Positions 1-10,191 are shown, numbered from the stretch's first letter. The stretch: DNA of 64,000 nucleotides from Thalassotalea atypica (GCF_030295975.1 NZ_AP027364.1:3038001-3102000), one strand, 5' to 3'. Program-made: numbers and translations. Notes: generated by a model not told the origin, from the letters alone.

Positions 1-1531
1 ACGGCATTTTATTGAATCTGCCCCGAATTATGGACCATTAGCCGTACAAATTGACAATATCCGTAATGCGCTAAAATCTAATCAAGCGATGTTCACCTTC
101 GCATCTTTAGTTGAGCAATACGCTAAAATGAAGAAGAATGTTGATAATGTCGACTACCAAGCCCAGCAACGAGATTTAAGAACATTAAAGGCGATCCTTA
201 AAAAGACGCTTACCAAGAATTTATCTACTGAACAGCTAAATAAAATTAACGATATTCTTGAAGATTTAGCTATCAATGAACCTTTGCACAGCATTTTGAT
301 CAAAACGGGCCGAACCATTGAGTCCTTTAGCAGTAATTTAAGCGAATTGAGAGATGACTCTAAGGTCATTATTGCTAAGAAAGATGTTGAAACCGAAGAA
401 ACTGATGTTGTGGCTGCCGATATTCATTTGGCCAGTAAAAAGCTGATCAAAGACGTGGTAATTATTTCGAAGCAACTAGCCAAAACTTACCCTAACGATC
501 AATTTATTGGCAACTTGCTAGATGAAGCAAACAAAATCCCAGAAGGCAAAGGAACCTTTTTCGCTTCGATAAACCTTCTTGAAAGAACCACCACATATTT
601 GGCATTGCTGATACAAAGGGAACGCTGCGCCGCAGAAGAAATGCTAAATGATATTCACGCTAGCTTAGTTGAGGCGTTTAACAAAACAACCGTGATTGAA
701 CATTTAGTAGAGTCGGCCCAAGCAGAAAGTCAGGGCATGAAGAAAAGCATGGTTACAAAGCTAAAAAATATGGAAGTGAAAGCTCGTTCAATCGATACCA
801 TTGAAGGTATGCAGAAACACATTAAAGACAATGTCCAATTGTTGTCAAAGATCATGAATGAATATGCAACAACCCAAAATAATATACATCAGAATAACGA
901 AGCAACCATCAAAGAGCTCAACTTCAAAATAGAGAGTACTACGACCTTTGTTGACAAGCTTGAACAAAAACTAAATGTTGCTGAAGAAACAAACCTTGTC
1001 GATGAACTAACCACCGTAGGAAACCGTAAGGGCTATGTCTATCAAATCAATAAAGAACGAAAAGATTGGAACATCACTAAACAACCTTTGTCATTGATGG
1101 TAATTGACGTTGACAATTTTAAGAGCATTAATGATTCCTTTGGCCATAGTATTGGCGATCAAGTACTTAAATGTTTAGGACAAACCCTGAAAAAGAGTAT
1201 TCGTTCAACTGACTATGTCGCTAGGTATGGCGGTGAAGAATTTGTCATCATTTTACCAGCAACGGACATTAAGAAGAGCATTAATATTACGCAAAAAATA
1301 CGCGAAGTAATCAACTCATTAAAATTTGAGCTGCGCCGTAAAAACAAAGTACTGCGCATCACCTGTTCATTTGGTATCGCTACTTTTTCTGAAGAAACCA
1401 GCAATACAATTGATGTTTTTAATATGGCCGATAAAGCTCTCTATAAAGCCAAAAGCAGTGGAAAAGATTGCATCGTCGTTGCTCACAAAGACGAATTAGC
1501 AATGATTGATAAACAGAAAGAAACCAACTGA
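1..1531 (+). CDS. Diguanylate cyclase (GGDEF protein), 5' end missing
   Basis: The reading frame is open to the left edge, so the true start lies outside the window; the first ATG inside is at 89 and at least 510 residues are visible. The C-terminal third is a GGDEF domain that makes cyclic di-GMP from two GTP: the active site reads RYGGEEF (GGEEF variant, normally active), and an RSTD motif five residues upstream matches the RxxD product-inhibition site. The long N-terminal part is helical and Lys/Glu-rich, probably coiled coil, without an obvious membrane segment or known sensor domain, so the enzyme is probably cytoplasmic. It ends just before a terminator hairpin. Cyclase activity is likely; the input signal is unknown. 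Confidence 0.9.
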   Translation, partial: RHFIESAPNYGPLAVQIDNIRNALKSNQAMFTFASLVEQYAKMKKNVDNVDYQAQQRDLRTLKAILKKTLTKNLSTEQLNKINDILEDLAINEPLHSILIKTGRTIESFSSNLSELRDDSKVIIAKKDVETEETDVVAADIHLASKKLIKDVVIISKQLAKTYPNDQFIGNLLDEANKIPEGKGTFFASINLLERTTTYLALLIQRERCAAEEMLNDIHASLVEAFNKTTVIEHLVESAQAESQGMKKSMVTKLKNMEVKARSIDTIEGMQKHIKDNVQLLSKIMNEYATTQNNIHQNNEATIKELNFKIESTTTFVDKLEQKLNVAEETNLVDELTTVGNRKGYVYQINKERKDWNITKQPLSLMVIDVDNFKSINDSFGHSIGDQVLKCLGQTLKKSIRSTDYVARYGGEEFVIILPATDIKKSINITQKIREVINSLKFELRRKNKVLRITCSFGIATFSEETSNTIDVFNMADKALYKAKSSGKDCIVVAHKDELAMIDKQKETN

Positions 1532-1544
1532 TACAAACATGACA

Positions 1545-1569
1545 GCGGCTCTAATTAGCCGCTTTTTTT
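1545..1569 (+). terminator. Rho-independent terminator of the GGDEF gene
   Basis: A 6-bp perfect stem (GCGGCT / AGCCGC) with a 6-nt loop is followed by seven T. It lies 14 bases after the GGDEF stop codon and overlaps the last codons of the convergent ybaN-like gene. There is no A-run on its left side, so it should work for the plus strand only. Confidence 0.8.
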
Positions 1570-1929
1570 ATGCTCAGTTAAAGGTAACCGCCAAATAAAT
1601 ACAGCCGGAAATAAGATTAAAACGAGCACCAAGAGTTTGATTTTAATATCATCAAGTAAGAACCATGACCACATTAGCGCTAATACAATAGAGCCTAATG
1701 CAATGTACTTACTTTTACGTGCAATAGACTTATGTTCTTGCCAATCATTAATTAATGGACCAAACACACGATTTGATAACAGTTTTTCATACAAATAAGG
1801 CGATGATTTGGCAAAGCAGCCAGCGGCAACTAATAAAAATGGTGTTGTAGGTAAAACAGGCAAAGCCGCGCCAAGAATGGCAAGCCCAACAAATACAAGA
1901 CCTACTAGTTTTAAGGCGATTGATTTCAC
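1555..1929 (-). CDS. ybaN: YbaN/DUF454 family inner membrane protein
   Basis: A 124-residue protein of the DUF454 family, about the same length as E. coli YbaN (125). Hydrophobic segments lie near residues 5-35 and 75-110, consistent with a small inner membrane protein. The family-typical GAALPVLPTTPFLL stretch near residues 20-34 and the CFAKSSP that follows are both present. The function of the family is not established. The start is a GTG (1927-1929) after a weak ribosome site. It sits 48 bases downstream of mazG on the same strand and may be cotranscribed. Its stop codon falls inside the terminator hairpin of the convergent GGDEF gene. Confidence 0.85.
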   Translation of the reverse strand: MKSIALKLVGLVFVGLAILGAALPVLPTTPFLLVAAGCFAKSSPYLYEKLLSNRVFGPLINDWQEHKSIARKSKYIALGSIVLALMWSWFLLDDIKIKLLVLVLILFPAVFIWRLPLTEHKKSG

Positions 1930-1977
1930 TTAGTTAACTCTGCATACAATGGCAAATTCAGTATAAATTCATTCAAT

Positions 1978-2778
1978 TTAAGAAGCTTGTTCAACTTTTA
2001 CCTGCTGCCAGTACTGCTCCAGCGCTGTAATGTCGTGTTCCTGAATAGTTTTTCCTGAGCCTTCAACTTTTTTCTCTACCGCTTCAAAGCGCTTGGTAAA
2101 CTTATTATTTGCGGCTCGCAATATTGCTTCAGGATCTTGTTTAATATGTCGACAAACGTTAACTACTGCAAACAGCAGATCCCCTAACTCTTCTGCTAAT
2201 TTATCTTGTTCTCCATAAAGTTGCTCCTTAACTTCTTGAACCTCTTCTTCCACCTTAGCAAAAACATCATCAAGATTATTCCAGTCAAAACCAACATGAG
2301 CACAGCGTTTTTGAATCTTGTTTGCTTGTGACAACGCGGGTAAATTTTTAGGAATATCGGCGAGAATGCTCAGCGCACGAGTTTTATTCTTGTGCTGACG
2401 TTCTTTAGCCTTTTCATTTTCCCAATTTGCTTTGATTTCAGCATCTGTAGTTAAAGACGTATCTCCAAAGACATGAGGATGGCGACGAATGAGTTTTTCA
2501 CATATCGCCGCAATCACAGAATCTAAATCAAACTTTCTGTCTTCTTGTCCCAATTGCGCATAAAACACAACTTGGAACAATAAGTCACCGAGCTCTTTTT
2601 CCAACTCTGTAAAATCTTGTTGTGCAATTGCATCTGCAACTTCATATGCTTCTTCTAGCGTATGTGGGACGATAGAGGCAAAATCCTGCTTAATGTCCCA
2701 CGGACACCCGGACACGGGATCTCTCAATTGTGTCATGATCCAGCGTAGCTTTTCCATTGAGGGTTTTGCATCAAGCAT
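1978..2778 (-). CDS. mazG: Nucleoside triphosphate pyrophosphohydrolase MazG
   Basis: MazG hydrolyses (d)NTPs to NMP and pyrophosphate, a housecleaning role, and in E. coli it tempers the effect of (p)ppGpp. The protein has the two tandem MazG domains of the long form: the first around residues 10-120 with EEAYEVADAI and ELEKELGDLLFQ, the second around residues 150-250 with EEVQEVKEQL and KLAEELGDLLFA; these acidic helices bind magnesium. Its 266 residues match E. coli MazG (263). An AGGAAAG ribosome site precedes the ATG. It lies 26 bases after relA on the same strand, the same relA-mazG order as in enterobacteria, so the two are probably one transcript. Confidence 0.97.
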   Translation of the reverse strand: MLDAKPSMEKLRWIMTQLRDPVSGCPWDIKQDFASIVPHTLEEAYEVADAIAQQDFTELEKELGDLLFQVVFYAQLGQEDRKFDLDSVIAAICEKLIRRHPHVFGDTSLTTDAEIKANWENEKAKERQHKNKTRALSILADIPKNLPALSQANKIQKRCAHVGFDWNNLDDVFAKVEEEVQEVKEQLYGEQDKLAEELGDLLFAVVNVCRHIKQDPEAILRAANNKFTKRFEAVEKKVEGSGKTIQEHDITALEQYWQQVKVEQAS

Positions 2779-2804
2779 TCTACTTTCCTATATTTTTACA
2801 AGCA

Positions 2805-5006
2805 TTAGTGAGACAAACGCTTGACGTCAATTATGTCATCCAGCTGGCGTAATTTAACCAATAAGCGACTCAGCATTTCACTGTTTGAAATCTCTAAAGT
2901 GAGTGACATTCTCGTTGTTCGTTTTTGTTCATCAGAATGACTTGCCATGCCGACAATGTGTACTCGTTCATTTGCAATAATAGTGGAAATATCACGCAAT
3001 AGTCCTTGGCGATCGCTAGCGGTCACTTGCAATGTAGCTTGATAAGTTTGCTGTTCGTTATTCGCCCACTGTACTTCAATCTCACGCTCTGGGTGTTGAT
3101 GCAATGCATTAAATAATTGATCGCAATCTTTCCGGTGAACTGAGATCCCTCGCCCTTGAGTAATAAACCCTACAATTTCATCTCCTGGTACTGGCTGACA
3201 GCATTTGGCCATGTGAGTGAGTAAGTTGCCCACACCTGATACCGTTACGCTATCCTTTTCTTGCGTTTGCGAGTTTTGCTGCTGCGGTTTTGTGACAATA
3301 CTCTCGGGGTCTATATCGACTAAAGGTTGAGTTTTCTCATGAAGCTGCAACAAATAATTAATGACTTGTTGTAATCGAGCATTTCCAGAGCCGATAGCTG
3401 CATATAAATCGTCAACTGTGCTGACATTATATCGCTCGATGGCACGGGAAAAATCTGGTGATGTTATTGCGTGTTTTGCCAATTCCGTTTCGAGTAACTC
3501 TTTGCCTTGTACCGTGTGTTTGTCGCGGTCAAGTAACTTAAAGAAGTGCTGAACTTTCGCTCTTGCCCGCGCCGAATGAATGTAATTTAAATTAGGGTTC
3601 AACCAATCGCGGCTAGGGTTAGGCTTTTTACTGGTTAAAATTTCAACCTGATCACCCGTTTGTAATTTATGTGTAAAGGGCACAATTCGTCCAAACACTT
3701 TGGCACCGATACAGCAATGCCCTACGTTAGAATGAATGTAATAAGCAAAATCGAGCGGTGTGGCGCCCACGGGTAAATCAATCACGTCACCGTTAGGTGT
3801 AAATGCATAGATCCTGTCTTCAAAAACTTGGCTTCTCAATTCATCTAGCATTTGGCCATTTTCTGAAACATCTTCTTGCCATTGAAGAATTTTTCTTAGC
3901 CAGCTAATTTTCTCGTCAAAACCAGAGGTTTTACCACTGGCACTGCCTTCCTTATAGCGCCAATGTGCTGCCACACCTAGCTCAGCATCCTGATGCATTT
4001 GCTCGGTACGTATTTGCACCTCAACTGATTTACCTTCAGGTCCTAATACCACTGTATGAATGGACTGATAACCATTGGGTTTTGGCGTCGCGACATAATC
4101 GTCAAATTCATTTGCCAAATGCTTCCACGTAGTGTGTACAGCCCCTAGCGCGGCATAACAATCTTGAAGCTCATCAACAATCACCCTGACCGCTCGCACG
4201 TCAAACAGCTGGTCAAAATCTAGCGATTTATTCTGCATTTTTTTCCAAATGCTATAAATGTGCTTTGGCCGACCATAAACGGTGCCGCTGACATTCATTT
4301 CATCCAGTTGTGCCTGAAGTGAAGAAACAAAGTCGACCATGTATTGTTCACGCGCTAATCGCTTTTCGTCGAGCTGTTTAGCGATTTTCTTGTAGACATC
4401 CGGGTGTAGGTAACGAAAGGCTATGTCCTCAAGTTCCCATTTTAATTGACCAATCCCTAATCGATTAGCCAAAGGGGCATATATATTGGCGGTTTCTTTC
4501 GCGGCAATAACTTTTAGTTCTTCTTCACTGTTTTTTACAATTCTCAAGTAGCACAAACGTTCCGCGAGTTTTATAACGACAGCTCGCACATCATCGACCA
4601 TTGCTAATAACATTTTTCGAATGTTATCCACCTGGTTAGCCGCAACTTGACTGGTTTGACTTTGCTGAAGCGTTTTTATCGCCTCCATTTGTGCAACACC
4701 TTTACACAAAAGGAATATCTGATCACTAAAACTTTCTTGTATTTCAACAAGCGTCAAATGCTTATATTCTATTAAAGGCACTAAGAATGCGGCACACAAT
4801 GAGTCATTATCAAGGTTTAGCTCAGATAAAATTTCCACCATTTCTAATGACTTGATTTGGCATTCATGGTCTTTTGAAAAATGAACAGAAACATCTCGCC
4901 ATAGGCTTTCTAAAGCCAACTTTTTTGCGTCACTTATGTCCAATGTTTCAAGCCATTGCTCAAAACTTGTATCCGACATTAAATGTGATTTACGCACTGA
5001 GACCAT
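2805..5006 (-). CDS. relA: GTP pyrophosphokinase RelA, (p)ppGpp synthetase I
   Basis: RelA makes pppGpp/ppGpp from ATP and GTP/GDP on ribosomes stalled with uncharged tRNA (stringent response). The 733 residues follow the long RSH layout: degenerate N-terminal hydrolase domain, synthetase domain (GRPKHIYSIWKKM, KPNGYQSIHTVV, AAHWRYKEG), TGS domain (VFTPNGDVIDLP-like stretch after residue 395), zinc-finger/helical part with HMAKCCQPVPGD, and a C-terminal ACT domain. The HD-domain catalytic residues seen in bifunctional SpoT are missing (FLVPLIEYKH replaces the metal-binding HD region), so it should be a pure synthetase. The start ATG follows a good AAGGATAC site. It is followed by mazG. Confidence 0.97.
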   Translation of the reverse strand: MVSVRKSHLMSDTSFEQWLETLDISDAKKLALESLWRDVSVHFSKDHECQIKSLEMVEILSELNLDNDSLCAAFLVPLIEYKHLTLVEIQESFSDQIFLLCKGVAQMEAIKTLQQSQTSQVAANQVDNIRKMLLAMVDDVRAVVIKLAERLCYLRIVKNSEEELKVIAAKETANIYAPLANRLGIGQLKWELEDIAFRYLHPDVYKKIAKQLDEKRLAREQYMVDFVSSLQAQLDEMNVSGTVYGRPKHIYSIWKKMQNKSLDFDQLFDVRAVRVIVDELQDCYAALGAVHTTWKHLANEFDDYVATPKPNGYQSIHTVVLGPEGKSVEVQIRTEQMHQDAELGVAAHWRYKEGSASGKTSGFDEKISWLRKILQWQEDVSENGQMLDELRSQVFEDRIYAFTPNGDVIDLPVGATPLDFAYYIHSNVGHCCIGAKVFGRIVPFTHKLQTGDQVEILTSKKPNPSRDWLNPNLNYIHSARARAKVQHFFKLLDRDKHTVQGKELLETELAKHAITSPDFSRAIERYNVSTVDDLYAAIGSGNARLQQVINYLLQLHEKTQPLVDIDPESIVTKPQQQNSQTQEKDSVTVSGVGNLLTHMAKCCQPVPGDEIVGFITQGRGISVHRKDCDQLFNALHQHPEREIEVQWANNEQQTYQATLQVTASDRQGLLRDISTIIANERVHIVGMASHSDEQKRTTRMSLTLEISNSEMLSRLLVKLRQLDDIIDVKRLSH

Positions 5007-5056
5007 TAGGTATCCTTAACTGACTGAACATTCGTTGATTGGAAGTTTGATTGCGC

Positions 5057-6382
5057 TTAATTTTGTCGAAACAATACCATAGTTTCAACATGCTTTGTCT
5101 GAGAAAACATGTCAATTAGCGCTATTTTTTCAATTTGATAGCCGGCTGCTAATAATAGCTTACTATCACGCGCCAAAGATGCTGGCTCACAACTGACATA
5201 CAAGATTAGTTTTGGCTTAAGCTCAGCTAGTTGCTGACACGCTTCGAACGCCCCCGCCCTAGCTGGATCTAAAAGCACCTTATCAAATTTATTTTTCGCC
5301 CACCCTTGCAGTTTCCAGTCGGCGTTTAAATCCGCATGATAAAATTGACAATTATCAATGCGGTTAGCTTTGGCATTGAGCTTAGCGTGTTCCGTCATGG
5401 TAGCGACTCCTTCAACAGCGATAACGTGCTTACATTGTTTTGCCATCGCAAGGCTAAAGTTACCGATACCACAAAATAAATCTAGCACCTGTTCATCATT
5501 CGACAACGCCAGCCAATCGATTGCTTGCGCAACCATTTTCTGATTTACTTTTGCATTAACCTGAATAAAATCATCCGGTCTAAAGTTAATTGTTAACTGC
5601 TCATTTAGCGCATAATTTAACGCTATGTGGCTATTTGAACATAGCGTTGAAACCTTGTTTCCATCATCAATAAAAACTTGCCAGTCAAATTTTTGCTCTG
5701 CAGCCAACCAGCAATTTCTATCGTGCTCTGTCAGTTTTTCCAATTGACGAATAACCACATTGTTTCGCTCGGCATTCGCAATAACTTCAATATGTCCGAT
5801 GGACTTATACTGTGTTAGCTGAGCAACAGTACTTTTAAGTTCAACAAATACATTCGCTAATGTTTGCTCTAATACGGGGCATGTCTTAATCGAAATAAGT
5901 TCATTGGTTAATTTCTTTCTAAAACCAATGATTGCATCACCACGTTTATCAAATTGAACACCGATCCTCGCTTTACGACGATACTTCCATGCCTCATCGT
6001 GAACGGCAGACTGCCAAGGTAAGTTATTCATCCCCTCGCGGTTAAACAAGTTAGAAATTTTTTGCTGCTTAAACGCTCGCTGTTGTTCCGATGACAAATG
6101 TTGCAAATCACAGCCACCACACTGACTAAAATGACGACATTGTACATCAACTCTATTTGAGCTCATTGAAGTTACAGAAAGCAGCTTTGCTTTCATATAT
6201 TTGTTTTTATGTTCCACAACACGAACTTTAACTTTCTCATTAGGTAAAGTTTCTGCAACAAAGACAGGTTTCCCTTTATATATTGCAACCCCAAGACCGT
6301 TATTGTCTAATCGCTCGATTTCTAGATCGAGTGTTTGACCTATCGCTTTTTTTTGTTGGGTTGCTTTAAAAATTTTAACCAT
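5057..6382 (-). CDS. rlmD: 23S rRNA (uracil-1939-C5)-methyltransferase RlmD
   Basis: RlmD is a SAM-dependent methyltransferase that makes m5U1939 in 23S rRNA. The order is an N-terminal TRAM domain (about residues 10-70), an iron-sulphur cysteine cluster (CRHFSQCGGCDLQH plus a later TCP), and a Rossmann methyltransferase domain with LDLFCGIGNFSLAMA and the catalytic cysteine in LYVSCEPASLARD. The length of 441 is close to E. coli RlmD (433). It lies 50 bases upstream of relA on the same strand and diverges from barA, the same arrangement as in E. coli. Confidence 0.97.
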   Translation of the reverse strand: MVKIFKATQQKKAIGQTLDLEIERLDNNGLGVAIYKGKPVFVAETLPNEKVKVRVVEHKNKYMKAKLLSVTSMSSNRVDVQCRHFSQCGGCDLQHLSSEQQRAFKQQKISNLFNREGMNNLPWQSAVHDEAWKYRRKARIGVQFDKRGDAIIGFRKKLTNELISIKTCPVLEQTLANVFVELKSTVAQLTQYKSIGHIEVIANAERNNVVIRQLEKLTEHDRNCWLAAEQKFDWQVFIDDGNKVSTLCSNSHIALNYALNEQLTINFRPDDFIQVNAKVNQKMVAQAIDWLALSNDEQVLDLFCGIGNFSLAMAKQCKHVIAVEGVATMTEHAKLNAKANRIDNCQFYHADLNADWKLQGWAKNKFDKVLLDPARAGAFEACQQLAELKPKLILYVSCEPASLARDSKLLLAAGYQIEKIALIDMFSQTKHVETMVLFRQN

Positions 6383-6513
6383 TTGTTGATACCATTTACC
6401 TTTGCCTAAAGCGCTTTACATAGTCTAAGAATGCGAGTGCTATAATTTTCAACCGTGATATGACATGATGTACAAAAACAAGCATATGATTTTACACTAA
6501 GTTCGCCTAACAA

Positions 6514-9294
6514 ATGCATAAAATTAGTCTTAAAGATTGGGTAGTGTTGCTGACCATTATACCAACCACATTGATTGGTATCAGTATCGCAAGTTACTTC
6601 TCTTATAGCCGATATATTGAACTCAATGACTATTTATCGTTGCGTGCGCAAAGCATCATCGAGCCGATCGCTATTTCAAGTGTTGATGCACTGAAAAACA
6701 AAGAACGTTTTAAGCTAAGGCAATTGATTGGCCTAGCTCATAAAAACCATTCAGGATTGGTTAAAAACATTGCGGTGTTAGCGAAGGACAATCAAGTGGT
6801 TGTCAGCAGCAGTTTGCGTGGCGATACCAACCTAATGCGTTTAAGTCCCACTGAAATCATCCCTAACGAAACCACTGCTATTGATATAGACGATTTTCTT
6901 ATTTATCGAACACCTATTATTGACGAAGGCGCCAGTGATAGCTTTTTAAATGTCGATGAGCGGAAAATTGGCTATATCGCAATTCAAATTGATAAAAGTA
7001 AAATTCGGTTTAATCAACAAAGCCAAATTCTTATTGCTTTTGCTATCGTTGTTTTTGGTGCATTGATCAGTGCAATTTTTGCCTTTAAATTGATCAGTAA
7101 CGTAACCCGTCCCGTTTCCTCAATGGTTCATGCGGTCGATCGAATCCGTGAAGGCAAATTGGAAAGCCGAGTTAGTGGTATGCTCATAGGCGAGCTTAAT
7201 TTTCTAAAAAATGGTATCAATGCGATGGCTCAATCTTTAGGAGACTATCACGATGAGATGCAGCGCAGCGTTGATCAAGCCACCGTAGATTTGCGTGAAA
7301 GTTTAGAACAATTTGAAATACAAAACGTAGAACTTGATATTGCAAAACGTAAGGCACAAGACGCCAACAAAGTTAAGTCAGAATTCTTGGCAAACATGAG
7401 TCACGAGCTACGTACGCCGCTCAATGGCGTTATTGGCTTTACAAGACAAGTGCTAAAAACGCCTTTAACTGAAACACAACGCGATTACTTACAAACGATC
7501 GAACGCTCGGCAAACAACCTGCTAGCCATCATCAATGACATTTTGGATTTCTCCAAGCTTGATGCAGGTAAAATGGTCATTGAGAGTATTCCATTTGCAC
7601 TACGAGAAACGATAGAAGAAGCATTGACCTTGTTAGCGCCAAGTGCTCATAAGAAAAATATTGAATTGTCGCTACGCATTAATCAACAATTACCTGATTC
7701 ACTCATTGGTGATGCGATGCGTGTTAAGCAAATCATGATCAACTTGGTCAATAACGCGATAAAATTTACCGACAAAGGCTCTATTTGTATCGATATTGAT
7801 AGCATCACCATTGAAGAAAACCGTGCCGTATTAAAAATAACCGTTACCGATACCGGTATTGGTATGAATTTAAATCAGCAAAAAACGATTTTCGACGCCT
7901 TTGGCCAAGCGGACAAAAGTGTTACGCGCCTTTACGGAGGTACAGGTTTAGGGTTAGTTATTTCACAACGACTGTCGCGAGAAATGAATGGTGATGTCGG
8001 CTTTGTCAGTGAAGAAAATAGAGGTTCTACGTTCTGGTTCAGCTTTAGTTGCGAACTTAATCCTATGCCTATCAGTTCGCCCATTTTGCATAGTGAGCTG
8101 GCAGGTAAGCGCATACTATATTTCGAACCGCATACACACGGACGTATTGCCACGAGCGAGATTATGGCCAGCTGGGATATGCAGGTTATGCCCGTTGACC
8201 GTTTAGATGAACTTACCACTGCCATTGAGCAAAGTGATTTTTATGATTACGCATTAATATCTCACCCCGTCACCCCAGATGCACTAAATGATCTTAAAAA
8301 CCTGATCACTTACGTTAAAGCAAAAATACCTAACTTGCACTTAGCGATTAACAGTAACTCACCTAACCTTCAAGAAGCGCTTGTTGCTGCCGGTGCAAGA
8401 AGTTGTCTGAGTAAACCACTAACACCAGAAAGACTAAGCCGAGCATTAATTCCGAACCAGGAAATGTTGGCCGAAAAACTACCTATTATTAGTAATAAAA
8501 AAGCCCCACTTAAGGTTCTTGCAGTTGATGACAATGAAGCCAACCTGAAGCTTATTAAGGCACTATTAACCGAGCAGGTAACTGAAGTAATTACCGCAAA
8601 GAACGGTAAAGAAGCAGTAGAGTGCTGTGAAAATGAAAAGTACGCGCTTATTTTTATGGATATTCAAATGCCGGTCATGGATGGCGTTACTGCGTTAAAG
8701 ACCATAAAATCACAAACTTTTAACGATGAAACACCAATCATTGCGGTCACGGCACATGCATTGAGCGGAGAAAAAGAAAAACTAATCGAAGAGGGCTTTA
8801 GCTCATATATGACTAAACCTATTGATGAGTCGATGCTACGACATACCATCTATGAGTATTGTGATATCGATTTACTCAGTTCCTCAAACAAAGAGTTTTT
8901 GAGTGAGCTTGATGAAAGCCTCTTTAACTTTTCTACGGAAGAAATTGACTGGTCAATTGCATTGACACGGGCAGGAAATAAAGCGAACTTGGCTAAAGAT
9001 TTGCTCAGTGGCTTAGTCAATAGTTTACCTGAAACCAAATTGCATATATTAGATGCTCTCACTAGCCAAGATATTGAACAAGCCAAAATACTGATCCACA
9101 AGCTTAACGGTGCTTGCTGCTACACAGGCGTTCCGTTGCTTGGAAAAATAACCCATCAAATAGAAACCGATCTTAAACAAGGAAAAAGTTTAGATGACTT
9201 AGAGCCTGAATTTTTTGAGTTTTTTGAGCATATCGATAACATCGTTGAACAAACACCAGAAGTGATGAAAGAAATAAATGAAGTGGTACATTAA
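6514..9294 (+). CDS. barA: Hybrid sensor histidine kinase BarA
   Basis: BarA is the membrane kinase that, with response regulator UvrY/GacA, controls CsrB-type small RNAs and carbon/virulence physiology. Visible parts in order: transmembrane segment about residues 10-30, a periplasmic region of about 140 residues, a second transmembrane segment near 170-190, HAMP, dimerisation domain with phospho-acceptor His297 in SHELRTPLNG, ATPase domain (NLVNNAIKF, GGTGLGL), a degenerate receiver-like stretch (about 530-650), a true receiver with Asp716 in MDIQMPVMDG, and a C-terminal HPt domain with His862 in IHKLNGACC. The length of 926 matches E. coli BarA (918). It diverges from rlmD across 131 bases; no uvrY is in the window. 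Confidence 0.95.
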   Translation: MHKISLKDWVVLLTIIPTTLIGISIASYFSYSRYIELNDYLSLRAQSIIEPIAISSVDALKNKERFKLRQLIGLAHKNHSGLVKNIAVLAKDNQVVVSSSLRGDTNLMRLSPTEIIPNETTAIDIDDFLIYRTPIIDEGASDSFLNVDERKIGYIAIQIDKSKIRFNQQSQILIAFAIVVFGALISAIFAFKLISNVTRPVSSMVHAVDRIREGKLESRVSGMLIGELNFLKNGINAMAQSLGDYHDEMQRSVDQATVDLRESLEQFEIQNVELDIAKRKAQDANKVKSEFLANMSHELRTPLNGVIGFTRQVLKTPLTETQRDYLQTIERSANNLLAIINDILDFSKLDAGKMVIESIPFALRETIEEALTLLAPSAHKKNIELSLRINQQLPDSLIGDAMRVKQIMINLVNNAIKFTDKGSICIDIDSITIEENRAVLKITVTDTGIGMNLNQQKTIFDAFGQADKSVTRLYGGTGLGLVISQRLSREMNGDVGFVSEENRGSTFWFSFSCELNPMPISSPILHSELAGKRILYFEPHTHGRIATSEIMASWDMQVMPVDRLDELTTAIEQSDFYDYALISHPVTPDALNDLKNLITYVKAKIPNLHLAINSNSPNLQEALVAAGARSCLSKPLTPERLSRALIPNQEMLAEKLPIISNKKAPLKVLAVDDNEANLKLIKALLTEQVTEVITAKNGKEAVECCENEKYALIFMDIQMPVMDGVTALKTIKSQTFNDETPIIAVTAHALSGEKEKLIEEGFSSYMTKPIDESMLRHTIYEYCDIDLLSSSNKEFLSELDESLFNFSTEEIDWSIALTRAGNKANLAKDLLSGLVNSLPETKLHILDALTSQDIEQAKILIHKLNGACCYTGVPLLGKITHQIETDLKQGKSLDDLEPEFFEFFEHIDNIVEQTPEVMKEINEVVH

Positions 9295-9350
9295 AATCGC
9301 AATTTACTGCTGACTATTATAATTCTATCGCTACTATCAAGGAAGCTAGA

Positions 9351-9599
9351 CTACCTAATGCGTATACTAGGTGACGTATTAATTTCGCCATCTTCGGTAA
9401 TAACAGCAACTCCACCATTGCACGATAAGACCGCTAAGCTATGACCATTCTCGTTACGTATAAACGCAAGCTCATAACCAAATTTACCGAGACTACTTGC
9501 TGAAAACTTTTGTGCAAGAGACAAGCGAGACCACCAAACCGAGTTTTCAGGTTGTTCGGTTCTCCTTTCGATTAATGATTTCCTATCCGCTTCAGTCAT
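9351..9599 (-). CDS. Small conserved-type hypothetical protein
   Basis: An 82-residue protein without signal peptide or membrane segment. I do not recognise the family. An AAGGTG ribosome site eight bases before the ATG supports it as a real gene. The N-terminal half is charged (DRKSLIERR) and the C-terminal half looks like beta strands (GYELAFIRNENG, HSLAVLSCNGGVAVITEDG) with one cysteine. It stands alone between barA (convergent) and acpS, with no other partner visible. Function unknown. Confidence 0.6.
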   Translation of the reverse strand: MTEADRKSLIERRTEQPENSVWWSRLSLAQKFSASSLGKFGYELAFIRNENGHSLAVLSCNGGVAVITEDGEINTSPSIRIR

Positions 9600-9809
9600 T
9601 TTAACTACACCTTCTATAACTACACCCTTAAGCGTACAGTGGGCCTATATTAGAGTATAGTTCAAGAATAACCAGAGATTAAAAATCATACAGATATATT
9701 TTATTGTAAGTTTTAATTAAGCGTTAATTTTATCGAGGGAAAGAAATTACTGTCCTCTAAAAGCATATAAGAATCATTGACTTGTACAGCTCTTTATTAG
9801 AGGTTTGTG

Positions 9810-10190
9810 TTAATTCGATAGCACAACAAATGCGGTAGCAAAGTTGCTTTCATCAGAAATAGAGATATGCCATGAGTTTGCGCCAAGCTCACTCACTAGC
9901 TCTAGCGCTTTACCAGACAGGTGCAGTTTCGGTTGCCCACTTGGCAAAGATTGAATTTCAAAATGTTGAAATGACACGCCTGCCGCGATGCCAGTGCCTA
10001 AAGCTTTTGATGCTGCCTCTTTGGCTGCCCACCTTTTTGCCAAGAATCGGTATGCATATTTTATCGTTTGATAGTGTGCCAACTCAGCGTCAGTTAGCAC
10101 ACGCCTAGCCAGTTTTGACAATGCAGGTTCACGCATATTTTCAATGCGTGAAATATCCACAATATCCGTGCCTACTCCTACAACTGACAT
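9810..10190 (-). CDS. acpS: Holo-[acyl-carrier-protein] synthase AcpS
   Basis: AcpS transfers 4'-phosphopantetheine from CoA to the serine of acyl carrier protein, activating fatty acid synthesis. Motifs are GVGTDIVDISRIE at residues 5-17, with the magnesium-binding Asp, and FLAKRWAAKEAASKALGTG around residues 49-67, with the catalytic Glu. Its 126 residues equal E. coli AcpS. The start is one base from the pdxJ stop, so it is translationally linked as the last gene of the lepA-lepB-rnc-era-recO-pdxJ-acpS run. Confidence 0.97.
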   Translation of the reverse strand: MSVVGVGTDIVDISRIENMREPALSKLARRVLTDAELAHYQTIKYAYRFLAKRWAAKEAASKALGTGIAAGVSFQHFEIQSLPSGQPKLHLSGKALELVSELGANSWHISISDESNFATAFVVLSN

Positions 10191-10191
10191 A

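Noticed and set aside
9754-9803. CCTCTAA / TTAGAGG inverted repeat downstream of acpS
   Set aside because: Arms are 36 bases apart with no stable inner stem and no T-run; probably chance.
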